The notes under the pieces were generated by a model. That model was given only the letters and a program-made list of their open reading frames with translations, ran no database searches and was not told the origin of the DNA. From Celerinatantimonas sp046054195 (GTDB lineage Bacteria > Pseudomonadota > Gammaproteobacteria > Enterobacterales > Celerinatantimonadaceae), in NCBI RefSeq assembly GCF_046054195.1, contig NZ_JBEQCS010000017.1, positions 41,329 through 105,328 of the forward strand: a stretch of 64,000 nucleotides of DNA, in the 5' to 3' direction. Below are positions 25,940 to 34,735 of the stretch, in pieces. Within the stretch, counting starts at the first letter, position 1. The number at the start of each line of letters is the position of its first letter. Both the position numbers and the translations under genes were made by a program.

Positions 25940-26950
25940 ATGAAAATCTGTCTATTTAGTGCAAAAAAATATGATCGCGAGTATTTCGACTTAGCGAATC
26001 AAAATTATGGCTTTGAAATTGAATACTTTTCTATTGGTTTAGCGCCAAATACAGCAGCCTTGGCCAAAGGCGCCGATGCCGTCTGCGCTTTTGTGAATGA
26101 TAATATTGGCCAAGACACTTTAGAGGCTTTAAATGAGCTTGGAATTAAAGTGTTGCTGATGCGCTGTGCAGGGTTTAATAATGTTGATTTATCCTGTGCT
26201 AAACGCCTTGGTTTTCATGTTGCTAGGGTTCCTGCTTATTCACCTGAAGCGGTTGCAGAACATGCTATAGCACTGTTAATGACGCTGAACCGCAAAATTC
26301 ATAAAGCCTATCTTAGAACCCGCGATGCTAACTTTAACCTCGAAGGTTTAACTGGCTTTAACATGCATGGTCGCACGGTGGGTGTGGTTGGTACCGGTAA
26401 AATCGGCCTGGCGACAGCTCGAATTTTTCGGGGCTTTGGCTGTGAGTTATTAGGCTTTGACCCATATCCCAATAAAGAGTTTGAAAAAATTGGTGGTCGC
26501 TATGTCGAGCTTGATGAGTTGTTAAGCTCCTCTAAAGTGATTAGCTTGCATTGTCCTCTGACGGCCGATAGCACTTATCTAATTGATCGCCGAGCATTTT
26601 CGTTAATGCAGCCAAAAACCGTCCTAATCAATACCAGCCGTGGTAAACTAGTAGACTCTGTTGCTGCAATCGATGCATTAAAACAGGGAATTCTAGGTGG
26701 TCTCGCTCTGGATGTTTATGAAAATGAGCAGGACCTGTTCTTTGAAGATCTTTCTGATGAAGTGATTCAAGATGACGTATTTAGACGTCTTTCTGCTTGC
26801 CACAATGTGATTTTTACCGGTCACCAAGCTTTCTTAACTTATGAAGCATTGGATGCTATCGCTAAAGTGACGCTTGATAACGCCAAATCGTTATTCTCAG
26901 GCGAACAGACGCCAAACGAGATCGTTCAGAGTAATCCTGATCACCATTAA
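25940..26950 (+). CDS. ldhA: fermentative D-lactate dehydrogenase
   Basis: LdhA reduces pyruvate to D-lactate with NADH during fermentation. The 336 aa protein is closely like E. coli LdhA: LMRCAGFNNVDL, RVPAYSPEAVAEHAIALLMTLNRKIHKAY, GTGKIG (about 151-156), INTSRGKLVDS with the substrate Arg, DVYENEQDLFFEDLS and the catalytic HQAFLT near 294. It is monocistronic with a hairpin terminator at 26976. Regulation is not evident from the upstream 88 bp. Confidence 0.95.
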   Translation: MKICLFSAKKYDREYFDLANQNYGFEIEYFSIGLAPNTAALAKGADAVCAFVNDNIGQDTLEALNELGIKVLLMRCAGFNNVDLSCAKRLGFHVARVPAYSPEAVAEHAIALLMTLNRKIHKAYLRTRDANFNLEGLTGFNMHGRTVGVVGTGKIGLATARIFRGFGCELLGFDPYPNKEFEKIGGRYVELDELLSSSKVISLHCPLTADSTYLIDRRAFSLMQPKTVLINTSRGKLVDSVAAIDALKQGILGGLALDVYENEQDLFFEDLSDEVIQDDVFRRLSACHNVIFTGHQAFLTYEALDAIAKVTLDNAKSLFSGEQTPNEIVQSNPDHH

Positions 26951-26975
26951 TGTTATTGTCGATTTTCGGATGATA

Positions 26976-27000
26976 AAGCCGTGCTTATGCACGGCTTGTT
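26976..27000 (+). terminator. terminator of ldhA
   Basis: AAGCCGTGC (26976-26984) and GCACGGCTT (26989-26997) form a perfect hairpin with a TTAT loop, followed by a weak T-rich run. Confidence 0.7.
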
Positions 27001-27122
27001 GTTTATTTAATCGACTATCTTTGTACCAAGACTGAACTAATTTATTCGCTCGACAAGCAACGCCGCGAGCATGGACTTGCGAAGCGGTGACACGCTAGAT
27101 GTTATTTAAAGGAGAAATCAAC

Positions 27123-27839
27123 ATGATGCTGGGTCCTATTATCAATAGCTGCGCTATCATGTTAGGAGGACTAGCTGGCCCTCTTTTGGCTCATTTTATC
27201 CCCAAGCGATTACAACGCGGATTACCCCCGACTTTTGCACTAGCCTCATTTGCCATTGGGATCACGATGATTGTGAAGTTTCATTTTATTCCAGTTGTGG
27301 TGATGGCTTTGATTTTGGGAACGGCGATTGGGGAGTTTATCTACTTAGAAGCTGGAATTAGTAAAGGGGCGCAGTGGGTGCAGGGCAAACTAAAATCTGT
27401 TTTGCCTGTTCCTCGCAGTTTAAGTCGCGAGGAATATAGCTCGCAATTTACCGCTTTAATCGTGGTATTTGGTGCCAGTGGCCTTGGTGTGGTCGGTGCG
27501 ATGACCGAAGGATTAAATGGGGATTACCAACTACTGCTCGTGAAAGCGATGATGGATTTTGTCACAGCGATTATCTTCTCTATCACCCTTGGCCCGAGTA
27601 TTGCGCTGATCGCTATCATTCAATTTCTTGTCCAGGGCGTTTTATTTTTCCTCGCGAGTTCAATTCACCATTACATGGATCCCATTGCCATGGCTGACTT
27701 TTCTGCTGTTGGCGGCATTATTATGGTCGCCGTAGGTTTAAGGATTGCCAAAATAATGAATTTTGCTGTGGTAAACTTTCTCCCTGCTTTAATATTAGTT
27801 TTGCCTTTTTCGTATCTATGGCGGCATTTCTTTGGTTAA
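27123..27839 (+). CDS. DUF554 family membrane protein (YqgA-like)
   Basis: This protein of about 238 aa has 6-7 hydrophobic segments and the DUF554 pattern: LGPIINSCAIMLGGLAG at the N-terminus, FAIGITMIVK, a central VVFGASGLGVVGAMTEGLNGDYQLLLVKAMMDF and a C-terminal GGIIMVAVGLRIAKI. E. coli YqgA is a member; no function is established, though a transport role is often suggested. The start is the ATG at 27123, 9 bases after AAAGGAG. Confidence 0.85.
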   Translation: MMLGPIINSCAIMLGGLAGPLLAHFIPKRLQRGLPPTFALASFAIGITMIVKFHFIPVVVMALILGTAIGEFIYLEAGISKGAQWVQGKLKSVLPVPRSLSREEYSSQFTALIVVFGASGLGVVGAMTEGLNGDYQLLLVKAMMDFVTAIIFSITLGPSIALIAIIQFLVQGVLFFLASSIHHYMDPIAMADFSAVGGIIMVAVGLRIAKIMNFAVVNFLPALILVLPFSYLWRHFFG

Positions 27840-27943
27840 ATGCAAGATATTGAGTTAGTCTTGCTCAAATATTAAAAATATAAGCAATTAAAAAAATAAA
27901 GTTCCCTTACAGGGTTCGTCAATGAATACAGGAGTTTGTAACT

Positions 27944-29011
27944 ATGTCCGTTGAATTTCATTTCCCGGCCAATTACCACCGCGGTCCGAATGTCGCAAAA
28001 CAACTCGCAAAATACTGCCAGCAGTTGGGGCCAAAAGCGATGGTTGTTGGTGGTCATACTGCGCTAAAAGTGCTCAAAGAGCATGTCGGGGAAATCGAAA
28101 ATGCATCATATCATTGGTTTGGTGGTGTTTGTTCAATTAACAATATCAACCAATTAAAAGCGGTTGCTGAAGCTGAGCAGGCGCAAGTGATTGTTGCTGT
28201 GGGTGGTGGTAAAGCACTTGATACCGGTAAAGCGGTAGCCATTGAAATGAATCTGCCGATTATTACGGTTCCGACGATTGCCGCAACATGTGCTGCATTA
28301 ACACCGCTGTCGATTCGCTATTTAGATAACGGACACTTCTTCGATTTATATCATCTGCCAAGTGCCCCTCAAGTTACCTTAGTTGATACGACCATTTTAG
28401 CGAAATCACCACAGCGCTGGTTAGCTGCAGGTTTGGGCGATACATTGGCTAAATTATATGAATATCGCTCACTTAAACATGATGAAAGCGTATTAGCTGG
28501 CGATAAAAAATTAACGGCGTTTAACAGCCAGTTATGTTTTGATTTGATTCAAACCTATGGTGCGGATGCTTGTAATGCACTTAAAAAAGGTGAGCCAAAT
28601 GAAGCACTGGAACAGGCTGTCGATGCCATTATGCTGTATGCAGCGATGACCTCCCTGATGGCCAGTGGTGCTCATGCAACTATGTCTCATGGCTTTTATG
28701 AAGGTCTGACTGTGAACGATGATGTTCGTGAATTTGGTCACGGTCTGCTGGTGGGTTATGGCAACTTGGTATTGCTTGCACTTGAACAGCGCAGTGATGA
28801 AGAGCTCATTGAAGCGATTCAACTGGCTAAAGATTGCGAGATCCCAACCTCATTGGCACAGATTAAATCAGATTGGAGTGACGCTGAACTTCACGAAGTT
28901 TATGTGGCAACCCTTGAAACGCCTGAAGCGGTATTACTGCCATTTACAGTAACGGTTGAGTCGCTCTCGCAAGCTTGTAAACGAGTTGATGCATTAAGCT
29001 CACGCGTTTAA
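27944..29011 (+). CDS. iron-dependent dehydrogenase, YbdH/HcxA-like
   Basis: This 355 aa member of the glycerol dehydrogenase/iron-containing alcohol dehydrogenase family shows VGGGKALDTGKAVA near 86-99, PTIAATCAALTPLS near 112-125 and metal-binding histidines in HGFYEGL and FGHGLLVGYG. It is closer to YbdH (hydroxycarboxylate dehydrogenase A) than to GldA in the TCAA block. In E. coli ybdH is next to ybdL; here a YbdL-like gene lies 2.4 kb away, beyond an Fe-alcohol dehydrogenase and a LysR gene. It may reduce alpha-keto acids to hydroxy acids. Confidence 0.8.
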   Translation: MSVEFHFPANYHRGPNVAKQLAKYCQQLGPKAMVVGGHTALKVLKEHVGEIENASYHWFGGVCSINNINQLKAVAEAEQAQVIVAVGGGKALDTGKAVAIEMNLPIITVPTIAATCAALTPLSIRYLDNGHFFDLYHLPSAPQVTLVDTTILAKSPQRWLAAGLGDTLAKLYEYRSLKHDESVLAGDKKLTAFNSQLCFDLIQTYGADACNALKKGEPNEALEQAVDAIMLYAAMTSLMASGAHATMSHGFYEGLTVNDDVREFGHGLLVGYGNLVLLALEQRSDEELIEAIQLAKDCEIPTSLAQIKSDWSDAELHEVYVATLETPEAVLLPFTVTVESLSQACKRVDALSSRV

Positions 29012-29037
29012 CTGCCTTTAGTCGTTATCCCGACCAT

Positions 29038-29066
29038 AAAAAGCCTTGCATATAGCAAGGCTTTTG
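29038..29066. terminator. bidirectional terminator
   Basis: AAAAGCCTTGC and GCAAGGCTTTT form a hairpin around ATATA between two convergent dehydrogenase genes; both sides have A/T runs. Confidence 0.85.
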
Positions 29067-29086
29067 TCTTTTAAACGAAAACTCAA

Positions 29087-30235
29087 TTACATTGCAGCTT
29101 TAAAGATTGCAACAACTTCTTCGTGAGTCGGCTGTTTCGGGTTAGTTATGCCGCAAGCATCTTTCATCGCGTTATCAGCTAAGATGTTGAAGTCTTCTTC
29201 TTTTGCGCCTAGCTCTTTAAGGCCAGCTGGAATGTTGACATCTTTTGATAATTGGCAGATTGCTGCAATTGCTGCATCGGCACCTTGTTTATCATCAAGG
29301 CCTGAAACATCAACGCCTAACGCTTTGGCAACATCTTTTAATAAAGGTGCTGCAACTTGCGCATTATAACGTTGTACGTGAGGCAATAAGACGGCATTAC
29401 AAACACCATGTGGCAGGTCATAGAAACCACCTAACTGGTGAGCCATCGCATGTACGTAACCTAATGATGCGTTGTTAAATGCCATACCTGCCATGAACTG
29501 GGCATAAGCCATCTGTTCACGAGCTTGCATATTAGAGCCGTTGTGCACTGCTTCGCGCAGGTAATCACGAATAATTTCAATCGCTTTAATGGCGCAAGCA
29601 TCAGTAATAGGAGTTGCGGCTGTAGATACATACGCTTCAACAGCGTGAGTCAGCGCGTCCATACCAGTTGCAGCAGTCAGTGCCGGTGGCATACCCGCCA
29701 TCAATTTCGGATCGTTAACTGACAAAATAGGAGTCACGTTAGTATCAACAATGGCCATTTTAACGTGGCGAACTTCATCAGTAATGATACAAAAACGAGT
29801 CATTTCTGAAGCTGTTCCGGCAGTTGTATTGATACTAATCAGTGGCAGCTGAGGTTTGCTTGAAACATCAACGCCTTCATAATCACTAATTTTCCCGCCA
29901 TTAGATGCAACCAGTGCAATCCCTTTGGCGCAGTCGTGTGATGAGCCACCACCTAATGAGATGACGCAGTCACATTTATGGCTATGTAAAACTTCCAGGC
30001 CTGAATTGACATTAGTCACGGTAGGGTTTGGATGAACGCCATCATAAACAATACTGCTAATGCCATATTCGTTTAAAAGTGATTGGATATCGCCAGTAAC
30101 CCCCAATTTAGTCATACCTGGGTCTGTTACGATTAAAGCTTGTTTAAAGCCCTGGCTTTGGATTTGTTGGGCGGCATCTTTAAGAGCCCCTTCACCCATG
30201 ATGTTTACAGCAGGAATATAGAAAGTACTGCTCAT
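29087..30235 (-). CDS. iron-containing alcohol dehydrogenase (YiaY/FucO/AdhB type)
   Basis: This cytosolic 382 aa group III alcohol dehydrogenase interconverts an alcohol and aldehyde with NAD(H). It shows the NAD-binding VISLGGGSSHDCAKGIAL near 93-110, the block INTTAGTASEMTRFCII near 137-153 and metal ligands in DALTHAVEAYVS and HAMAHQLGGFYDLPHGVCNAVLLPH. The sequence is closest in memory to YiaY and Zymomonas AdhB, so ethanol or lactaldehyde are likely substrates. The ATG at 30235 is used since AAGGTG lies 8 bases upstream; the GTG three codons earlier is within that site. Confidence 0.9.
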   Translation of the reverse strand: MSSTFYIPAVNIMGEGALKDAAQQIQSQGFKQALIVTDPGMTKLGVTGDIQSLLNEYGISSIVYDGVHPNPTVTNVNSGLEVLHSHKCDCVISLGGGSSHDCAKGIALVASNGGKISDYEGVDVSSKPQLPLISINTTAGTASEMTRFCIITDEVRHVKMAIVDTNVTPILSVNDPKLMAGMPPALTAATGMDALTHAVEAYVSTAATPITDACAIKAIEIIRDYLREAVHNGSNMQAREQMAYAQFMAGMAFNNASLGYVHAMAHQLGGFYDLPHGVCNAVLLPHVQRYNAQVAAPLLKDVAKALGVDVSGLDDKQGADAAIAAICQLSKDVNIPAGLKELGAKEEDFNILADNAMKDACGITNPKQPTHEEVVAIFKAAM

Positions 30236-30393
30236 GGAAATCACCTTTTAAAGTTATGTTTTAATTTACGAGGTGATTCTGGCACCGCAGCCGGGAAAAA
30301 TGTTTGATGTGCAGCAAGTTTTTGTGACAATAGTGAATTATTTGTAACTAGTGTGAACGATTTAACTGGTTAAATGTTTCATCATGCAACTTT

Positions 30394-31281
30394 TTAGCTA
30401 CAGGATAGTTCCTTTATCGCATTGATAAATGGACGTAATTTACTTTCAGCCCAATGCGGAAACAATAAATAGTAGCTAAAACCGGTTGGCACCGATTGCG
30501 AATCAACCTGAACTAAACGTCCAGTTTTGAGCTCTTCAGTGATTAGATTAGGGTCAGCAAGAGTGACGCCAAATCCCTGAAGGGCCGCATTAATCGCCAA
30601 ATCCATCGTCTGAAAGTATTGATTTCGCTTTGGTCGATTGTTAGAGGCTGTGGATTCTAACCAAAGTTGCCAATCTTTGCCATCTTCTGTTGGGTGTAAA
30701 AAGGTAAAATTTTGGTCGAGCCAATGATCATGATGTTTGTTCAGATTAGGATGTGCGACCGGAATGATGTATTCATCGAACAATCTTAGATGCGGCACTT
30801 GCACAGATTTGTTGGTGTAGATAATCACCGCTTCAGCATTATCTTGAAACGGGCTTAAGTTGTGATCGTGATAGCTTTGCAGGTTGACCTGATAATTGGC
30901 AAGGGTTTGTTCTATTTTCATCAGTACTGGTAAAAGCCAGCGTAATACACAAGTTGGTGCTTTCAGGCGGATCTGTGTTTGCTGCGTCTGTTCTAGCAAT
31001 TGGTGGGCATCGCGCAGTTGGCTAAACGCTTGGCGATATTGGCCAAGCAGCTGGCTAGCGTACGGGGTTAAAGTTAGCCCGCGAGCGTGACGGTTAAATA
31101 GGCGAACGCCCAGAAATGATTCTAATCCGGCAATCTGACGACTGACTGCGCTTTGGGTAATACACAGCTCGTCGGCGGCTCGGGTCAGATTCAGATGCTC
31201 TGCGGCAATGGTAAAAACATACATTGCATAAAAGGGTGGAACTCGTTTTTTTTGGGTGTCAGCGGTCATAATAATAGCCAT
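30394..31281 (-). CDS. LysR-family regulator (GcvA-like)
   Basis: This 295 aa regulator has an N-terminal HTH (FTIAAEHLNLTRAADELCITQSAVSRQIAGLESFLGVRLF) and a GcvA-type effector domain, with a C-terminus ending FINAIKEL. It is divergent from the YbdL-like aminotransferase operon at 31426 and likely controls it. The start codon lies within a perfect 12-bp inverted repeat (31271-31303). A second in-frame ATG occurs four codons later. Confidence 0.85.
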   Translation of the reverse strand: MAIIMTADTQKKRVPPFYAMYVFTIAAEHLNLTRAADELCITQSAVSRQIAGLESFLGVRLFNRHARGLTLTPYASQLLGQYRQAFSQLRDAHQLLEQTQQTQIRLKAPTCVLRWLLPVLMKIEQTLANYQVNLQSYHDHNLSPFQDNAEAVIIYTNKSVQVPHLRLFDEYIIPVAHPNLNKHHDHWLDQNFTFLHPTEDGKDWQLWLESTASNNRPKRNQYFQTMDLAINAALQGFGVTLADPNLITEELKTGRLVQVDSQSVPTGFSYYLLFPHWAESKLRPFINAIKELSCS

Positions 31282-31303
31282 GCGTTTTTCTCATGGCTAT
31301 TAT
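31271..31303. promoter_or_regulatory. 12-bp inverted repeat over the LysR start codon
   Basis: ATAATAGCCATG (31271-31282) and CATGGCTATTAT (31292-31303) are exact complements separated by 9 nt. On the LysR sense strand the second arm contains the ATG. It could be an autoregulatory operator or an mRNA hairpin that hides the start codon. Confidence 0.55.
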
Positions 31304-31425
31304 GCTCATAACTTGTTTGTTAAAACAACAATTCCCCGCTTTAATGACTAAAACGGCACAATTTCTGATTATCTATACATATTACTGAGGTTGGCGTGCG
31401 TTTCTATTTATTCTAAGGAGTTATT

Positions 31426-32601
31426 ATGGCACTGCGGTCGGCGATCTCTGTTTCATCTAAATTACCCGATATCGGGACAACCATTTTTAGTGTGATTGGT
31501 GCATTAGTTCAGCAATACAAACCAATTAATCTCTCTCAGGGCGCCCCCAATTTTAAGGTCAGCGAGAAGTTAATTGATGGCGCAACGCGCGCGATGAAAA
31601 ATGGGTTTAACCAGTATTCTCCAGCAGATGGCATTGAAACGCTGCAAGAGCTGCTCAGTGCCAAAGTAAACCATCTTTATGAGCGCCATTACGACCCAAG
31701 CGAAGAAATTACGATTACGGGCAGTGCTAGCGAAGGGCTTTATTCTGCGATTACGGCGCTCATTCAACCCGGTGATGAAGTGATTTATTTTGAGCCAGCT
31801 TTTGACTCTTATGTGCCCAATGTTCGCCTGCAAGGTGGTAAACCGGTTCCGATTCAGCTCAAAGCCCCCGATTTTGCGATGCCGTGGGATGAGATAAGCG
31901 CGGCGATTAATTCTAAAACCAAGATGATTATCATCAACTCGCCCCATAATCCGACGGCGCGAGTGCTCAGTAGCGAAGACTTGGATAAACTGGCGGCATT
32001 AACTGCCAACACAAATATCGTGATTTTATCTGATGAAGTCTACGAGCATATTATCTTTGATGGTGCGAAACACATGAGTATGGCTCGCCACCCACAATTG
32101 GCTGAGCGTAGTGTGATTGTCTCTTCATTTGGCAAGACCTTTCATGTGACAGGTTGGCGTGTTGGCTATTGCTTGGCACCCAAAGAAATTATGGCTGAAG
32201 TGCGTAAAGTGCATCAATTTTTAATGTATGCGGCTGATACGCCATTTCAGCATGCGGTCGCCGATTATATGCAAGATCCCCAAACATATCTGGGACTTGC
32301 TGAATTTTATCAGCATAAACGCGATCTTTTAATCGATGCGCTGGCGGATACTAAATTTAAGCTTTATCCCAGCCAAGGCTCGTTTTTTATGCTGGCAGGT
32401 TATGAAGCATTAAGCAGCGAGTCAGATAAAGATCTCGTGTTACGTTTAATTCGTGATTATCATGTGGCTACGATTCCGCTGTCAGCATTTTATTCAAACG
32501 GATACGATCCGAAAATGCTGCGTTTGTCATTTGCTAAAGATGATGAAACATTGCGCCAGGGCGCAGCTGCTTTGGTTCAGTTTTCTAAGGACAATGCATG
32601 A
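31426..32601 (+). CDS. methionine/keto-acid aminotransferase, YbdL-like
   Basis: This 391 aa fold-type I PLP aminotransferase is close to E. coli YbdL and to glutamine transaminase K. Features are INLSQGAPNFKVSEKLID near 36-53, TGSASEGLYSAI, INSPHNPTARVLS, LSDEVYEHIIFDG, and SSFGKTFHVTGWRVGY with the PLP lysine K237. It transfers an amino group between methionine, glutamine or aromatic amino acids and keto acids. The last codon overlaps the next gene by 4 bp, so it is coupled to the nitrilase-fold amidase, an arrangement that suggests the glutamine transaminase/omega-amidase route. Confidence 0.88.
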   Translation: MALRSAISVSSKLPDIGTTIFSVIGALVQQYKPINLSQGAPNFKVSEKLIDGATRAMKNGFNQYSPADGIETLQELLSAKVNHLYERHYDPSEEITITGSASEGLYSAITALIQPGDEVIYFEPAFDSYVPNVRLQGGKPVPIQLKAPDFAMPWDEISAAINSKTKMIIINSPHNPTARVLSSEDLDKLAALTANTNIVILSDEVYEHIIFDGAKHMSMARHPQLAERSVIVSSFGKTFHVTGWRVGYCLAPKEIMAEVRKVHQFLMYAADTPFQHAVADYMQDPQTYLGLAEFYQHKRDLLIDALADTKFKLYPSQGSFFMLAGYEALSSESDKDLVLRLIRDYHVATIPLSAFYSNGYDPKMLRLSFAKDDETLRQGAAALVQFSKDNA

Positions 32602-33404
32602 GTCAATCAACACTAATTGCGGCGCTGCAGCTTAATAGTGGCGATGATGTCGCCGCTAATTTAGCACTAGCCAGTGAGCTTGTGGCTGAGGCTGCAAGTC
32701 GTGGAGCCCGTTATGTGGTGCTTCCCGAGTATTTTTACTGGATGGGTGAAGATGAGAATAAACGGGTCGATTTGGGCGAACCGTTTGGCAATGGTCCGTT
32801 GCAGCAGGCCATGAGCAATCTTGCTGAGCGCCATCAAATTTATCTTGCGGCGGGTACTTTGCCCATTGTCTCGCCTATTGCGAACCACGTTTATAACTCT
32901 CAGTTGTTGTTTGGCCCTGATGGCCATTGCTTAAGCCGTTATGACAAGATCCATCTTTTTGGCTTTGATGATGGCACCTTGCGTTATCAAGAATCTGACG
33001 TCTTAGCATCTGGGCGACAAATCACTGATTACGATCTTGGATTTGCCCATGCGCGGGCCAGTATTTGTTATGACCTGCGTTTTCCAGAGCTTTATCGAAG
33101 CGCGCCTGCTTATGAGTTAATCAGTATGGCGGCTGCATTTACCTACCCAACAGGGCAGGCGCACTGGCATGCACTATTGCGTGCTCGAGCGATTGAAAAC
33201 CAATGTTATCTGGTGGCCAGTGCTCAGACAGGGACACATCCGGGTGGCAAACAGACCTTTGGTCATAGTTTGGTGATTGACCCATGGGGTGAGATCATCG
33301 ATGAATGTGTCAGTGGTAATGGCATGGCAATTGCTGAGTATAATCCAGAGAACTTAGCGCAAATTCGCCAGAAACTGCCAGCGCTGGCGCATCGAGTTTT
33401 ATAA
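32598..33404 (+). CDS. nitrilase-superfamily amidase (omega-amidase / deaminated glutathione amidase)
   Basis: The 268 aa protein has the Glu-Lys-Cys triad of the nitrilase superfamily: Glu44 in VLPEYFY, Lys117 in RYDKIHLF and Cys157 in ASICYDLRFPELYR. FTYPTGQAHWHALLRARAIENQCY and GTHPGGKQTFGHSLVIDPWG resemble Nit1-type enzymes. It would hydrolyse alpha-ketoglutaramate, alpha-ketosuccinamate or deaminated glutathione made by side transamination. It overlaps the aminotransferase gene by 4 bp, which supports a two-step pathway. Confidence 0.88.
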   Translation: MSQSTLIAALQLNSGDDVAANLALASELVAEAASRGARYVVLPEYFYWMGEDENKRVDLGEPFGNGPLQQAMSNLAERHQIYLAAGTLPIVSPIANHVYNSQLLFGPDGHCLSRYDKIHLFGFDDGTLRYQESDVLASGRQITDYDLGFAHARASICYDLRFPELYRSAPAYELISMAAAFTYPTGQAHWHALLRARAIENQCYLVASAQTGTHPGGKQTFGHSLVIDPWGEIIDECVSGNGMAIAEYNPENLAQIRQKLPALAHRVL

Positions 33405-33445
33405 TAAACAAAAGGGATATATCCCATCTTGGTACAGGAGTAACT

Positions 33446-34228
33446 ATGAAATTACGCAACATTATCGGCTTGGCGATGGGATTGTTAGTCACCCAACAGG
33501 TGCTGGCACAAGATTCTATCCGTTATGGCTTAGAAGCTTTATATCCTCCATTTGAAAGCAAAGCCCCTGATGGCAAATTGGTCGGTTTTGATATCGCGTT
33601 AGGCAATGCGATTTGTAAACAGGCTGATCTGAAATGTAGTTGGGTTGAAGGGGCATTTGATACCCTCATTCCTGCACTTAAAGCACGTAAATTTGATGTG
33701 ATTAACTCGGCTATGAACATCACCGCTCAGCGTGCTAAAGCGATCGATTTTACAATTCCTATCTATCAGGTTCCAACCCAACTGATTGTACACAAAGGTG
33801 TTAAGTTATTGCCTAATGCTAAATCTCTTAAAGGCAAAAATATTGGGGTTTTACAAGCATCTATTCAGCAGATCTATGCGGTCAAACACTGGCAGCCAAA
33901 AGGCGTAAATGTCGTGGCTTATAAAGACCAAAATCAGGTTTATGAAGATTTAACCTCTGGTCGTTTGGACGGGACGTTGGTGATGTCAACCGCCGGCCAA
34001 CAGGGCTTTTTAGACAAACCTGAAGGCAAGGATTTCCAGTTCGTTGGTAAACCTGTCATTGATAAAAAAATCTTAGGTGTTGGTATCGGTTACGGATTAC
34101 GTAAAGGTGATGACAAACTAAGAGAACGGTTGAACAGCGCAATTCGCGCGATTCAAAAAGATGGCAAAATCATTCCTAAACTGTCCAAAGAATACTTTGG
34201 TGGATTGGATGTCAGCGTTCAGCATTAA
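33446..34228 (+). CDS. polar amino-acid ABC transporter binding protein (HisJ/ArtJ type)
   Basis: This is a 260 aa periplasmic binding protein with a signal peptide (residues 1-21, cleavage after VLA). The SBP family 3 pattern is clear: IRYGLEALYPPFESKAPDGKLVGFDIALGNAICKQADLKCSW and FDTLIPALKARKFDVINSAMNIT. It sits 41 bp after the amidase gene and may share its transcript. It is a close paralogue of the protein at 38254. Basic amino acids are the usual ligands of this subgroup. No permease or ATPase is adjacent, so it may use the permeases at 39162. Confidence 0.88.
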   Translation: MKLRNIIGLAMGLLVTQQVLAQDSIRYGLEALYPPFESKAPDGKLVGFDIALGNAICKQADLKCSWVEGAFDTLIPALKARKFDVINSAMNITAQRAKAIDFTIPIYQVPTQLIVHKGVKLLPNAKSLKGKNIGVLQASIQQIYAVKHWQPKGVNVVAYKDQNQVYEDLTSGRLDGTLVMSTAGQQGFLDKPEGKDFQFVGKPVIDKKILGVGIGYGLRKGDDKLRERLNSAIRAIQKDGKIIPKLSKEYFGGLDVSVQH

Positions 34229-34301
34229 TTGGCGCTAAGAGGCTCTTAACGAGTGCTTTTAAGTTAAGAGACTTTGGCTGATAAAGCACTTAAGTGTTTA
34301 G

Positions 34302-34336
34302 AATCCGATGGCTATTGCAGCTATCGGATTTTTTTT
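34302..34336 (+). terminator. rho-independent terminator
   Basis: AATCCGAT (34302-34309) and ATCGGATT (34323-34330) form a hairpin followed by an eight-T run, ending the aminotransferase-amidase-binding protein operon. Confidence 0.88.
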
Positions 34337-34415
34337 GGCTCAAGAGTTAAGCCGCCATATGATTGTGAATAAGGCTAAAAGCTTATCCAAAATGGGCAGA
34401 CGGTTTTTTTAGCAA

Positions 34416-34446
34416 CAAAAAAAGCCAGTCAGTGATACTGGCTGGC
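34416..34446 (-). terminator. terminator of the bsdBCD operon
   Basis: On the minus strand GCCAGCCAGT pairs with ACTGACTGGC with one mismatch and is followed by TTTTTTTG. It lies about 45 bp after the bsdD stop codon. Confidence 0.8.
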
Positions 34447-34490
34447 ATCGGCAAAATCGCCTTTTTAATGACTGCAAAGACTTCTAAAGC

Positions 34491-34724
34491 TTACTCATGT
34501 TCGTTTAGCAGCGGTGGCACGCTAGGCACCACTGGTGCGTTATCGATATCGGCCTGAGTCATTTTAAATTGCTCAGGATAGTGTTCACGGCTGGTACGAC
34601 GCAGCGGTTCGCTGGAGCGCCAGGTGTACAAGCAGTGTTGGCACTGATAAACCGTCCAAACCCCTTCAACAGGTGATTCGGCCAGCACTTCAATATGTTC
34701 TTCACCACAACGTGGACAAATCAT
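34491..34724 (-). CDS. bsdD: hydroxyarylic acid decarboxylase subunit D
   Basis: This 77 aa small subunit belongs to the non-oxidative hydroxyarylic acid decarboxylase (BsdD/ShdD/VdcD). It has two CxxC knuckles, CPRCGEEH at 3-10 and CQHCLYTWR at 28-36, that could bind zinc, and the family's ending with TRREHYPEQFK-like sequence. Its role is needed for full activity in Bacillus and Sedimentibacter systems but is not biochemically clear. It follows bsdC by 11 bp. Confidence 0.92.
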   Translation of the reverse strand: MICPRCGEEHIEVLAESPVEGVWTVYQCQHCLYTWRSSEPLRRTSREHYPEQFKMTQADIDNAPVVPSVPPLLNEHE

Positions 34725-34735
34725 AATTGTTCTCC

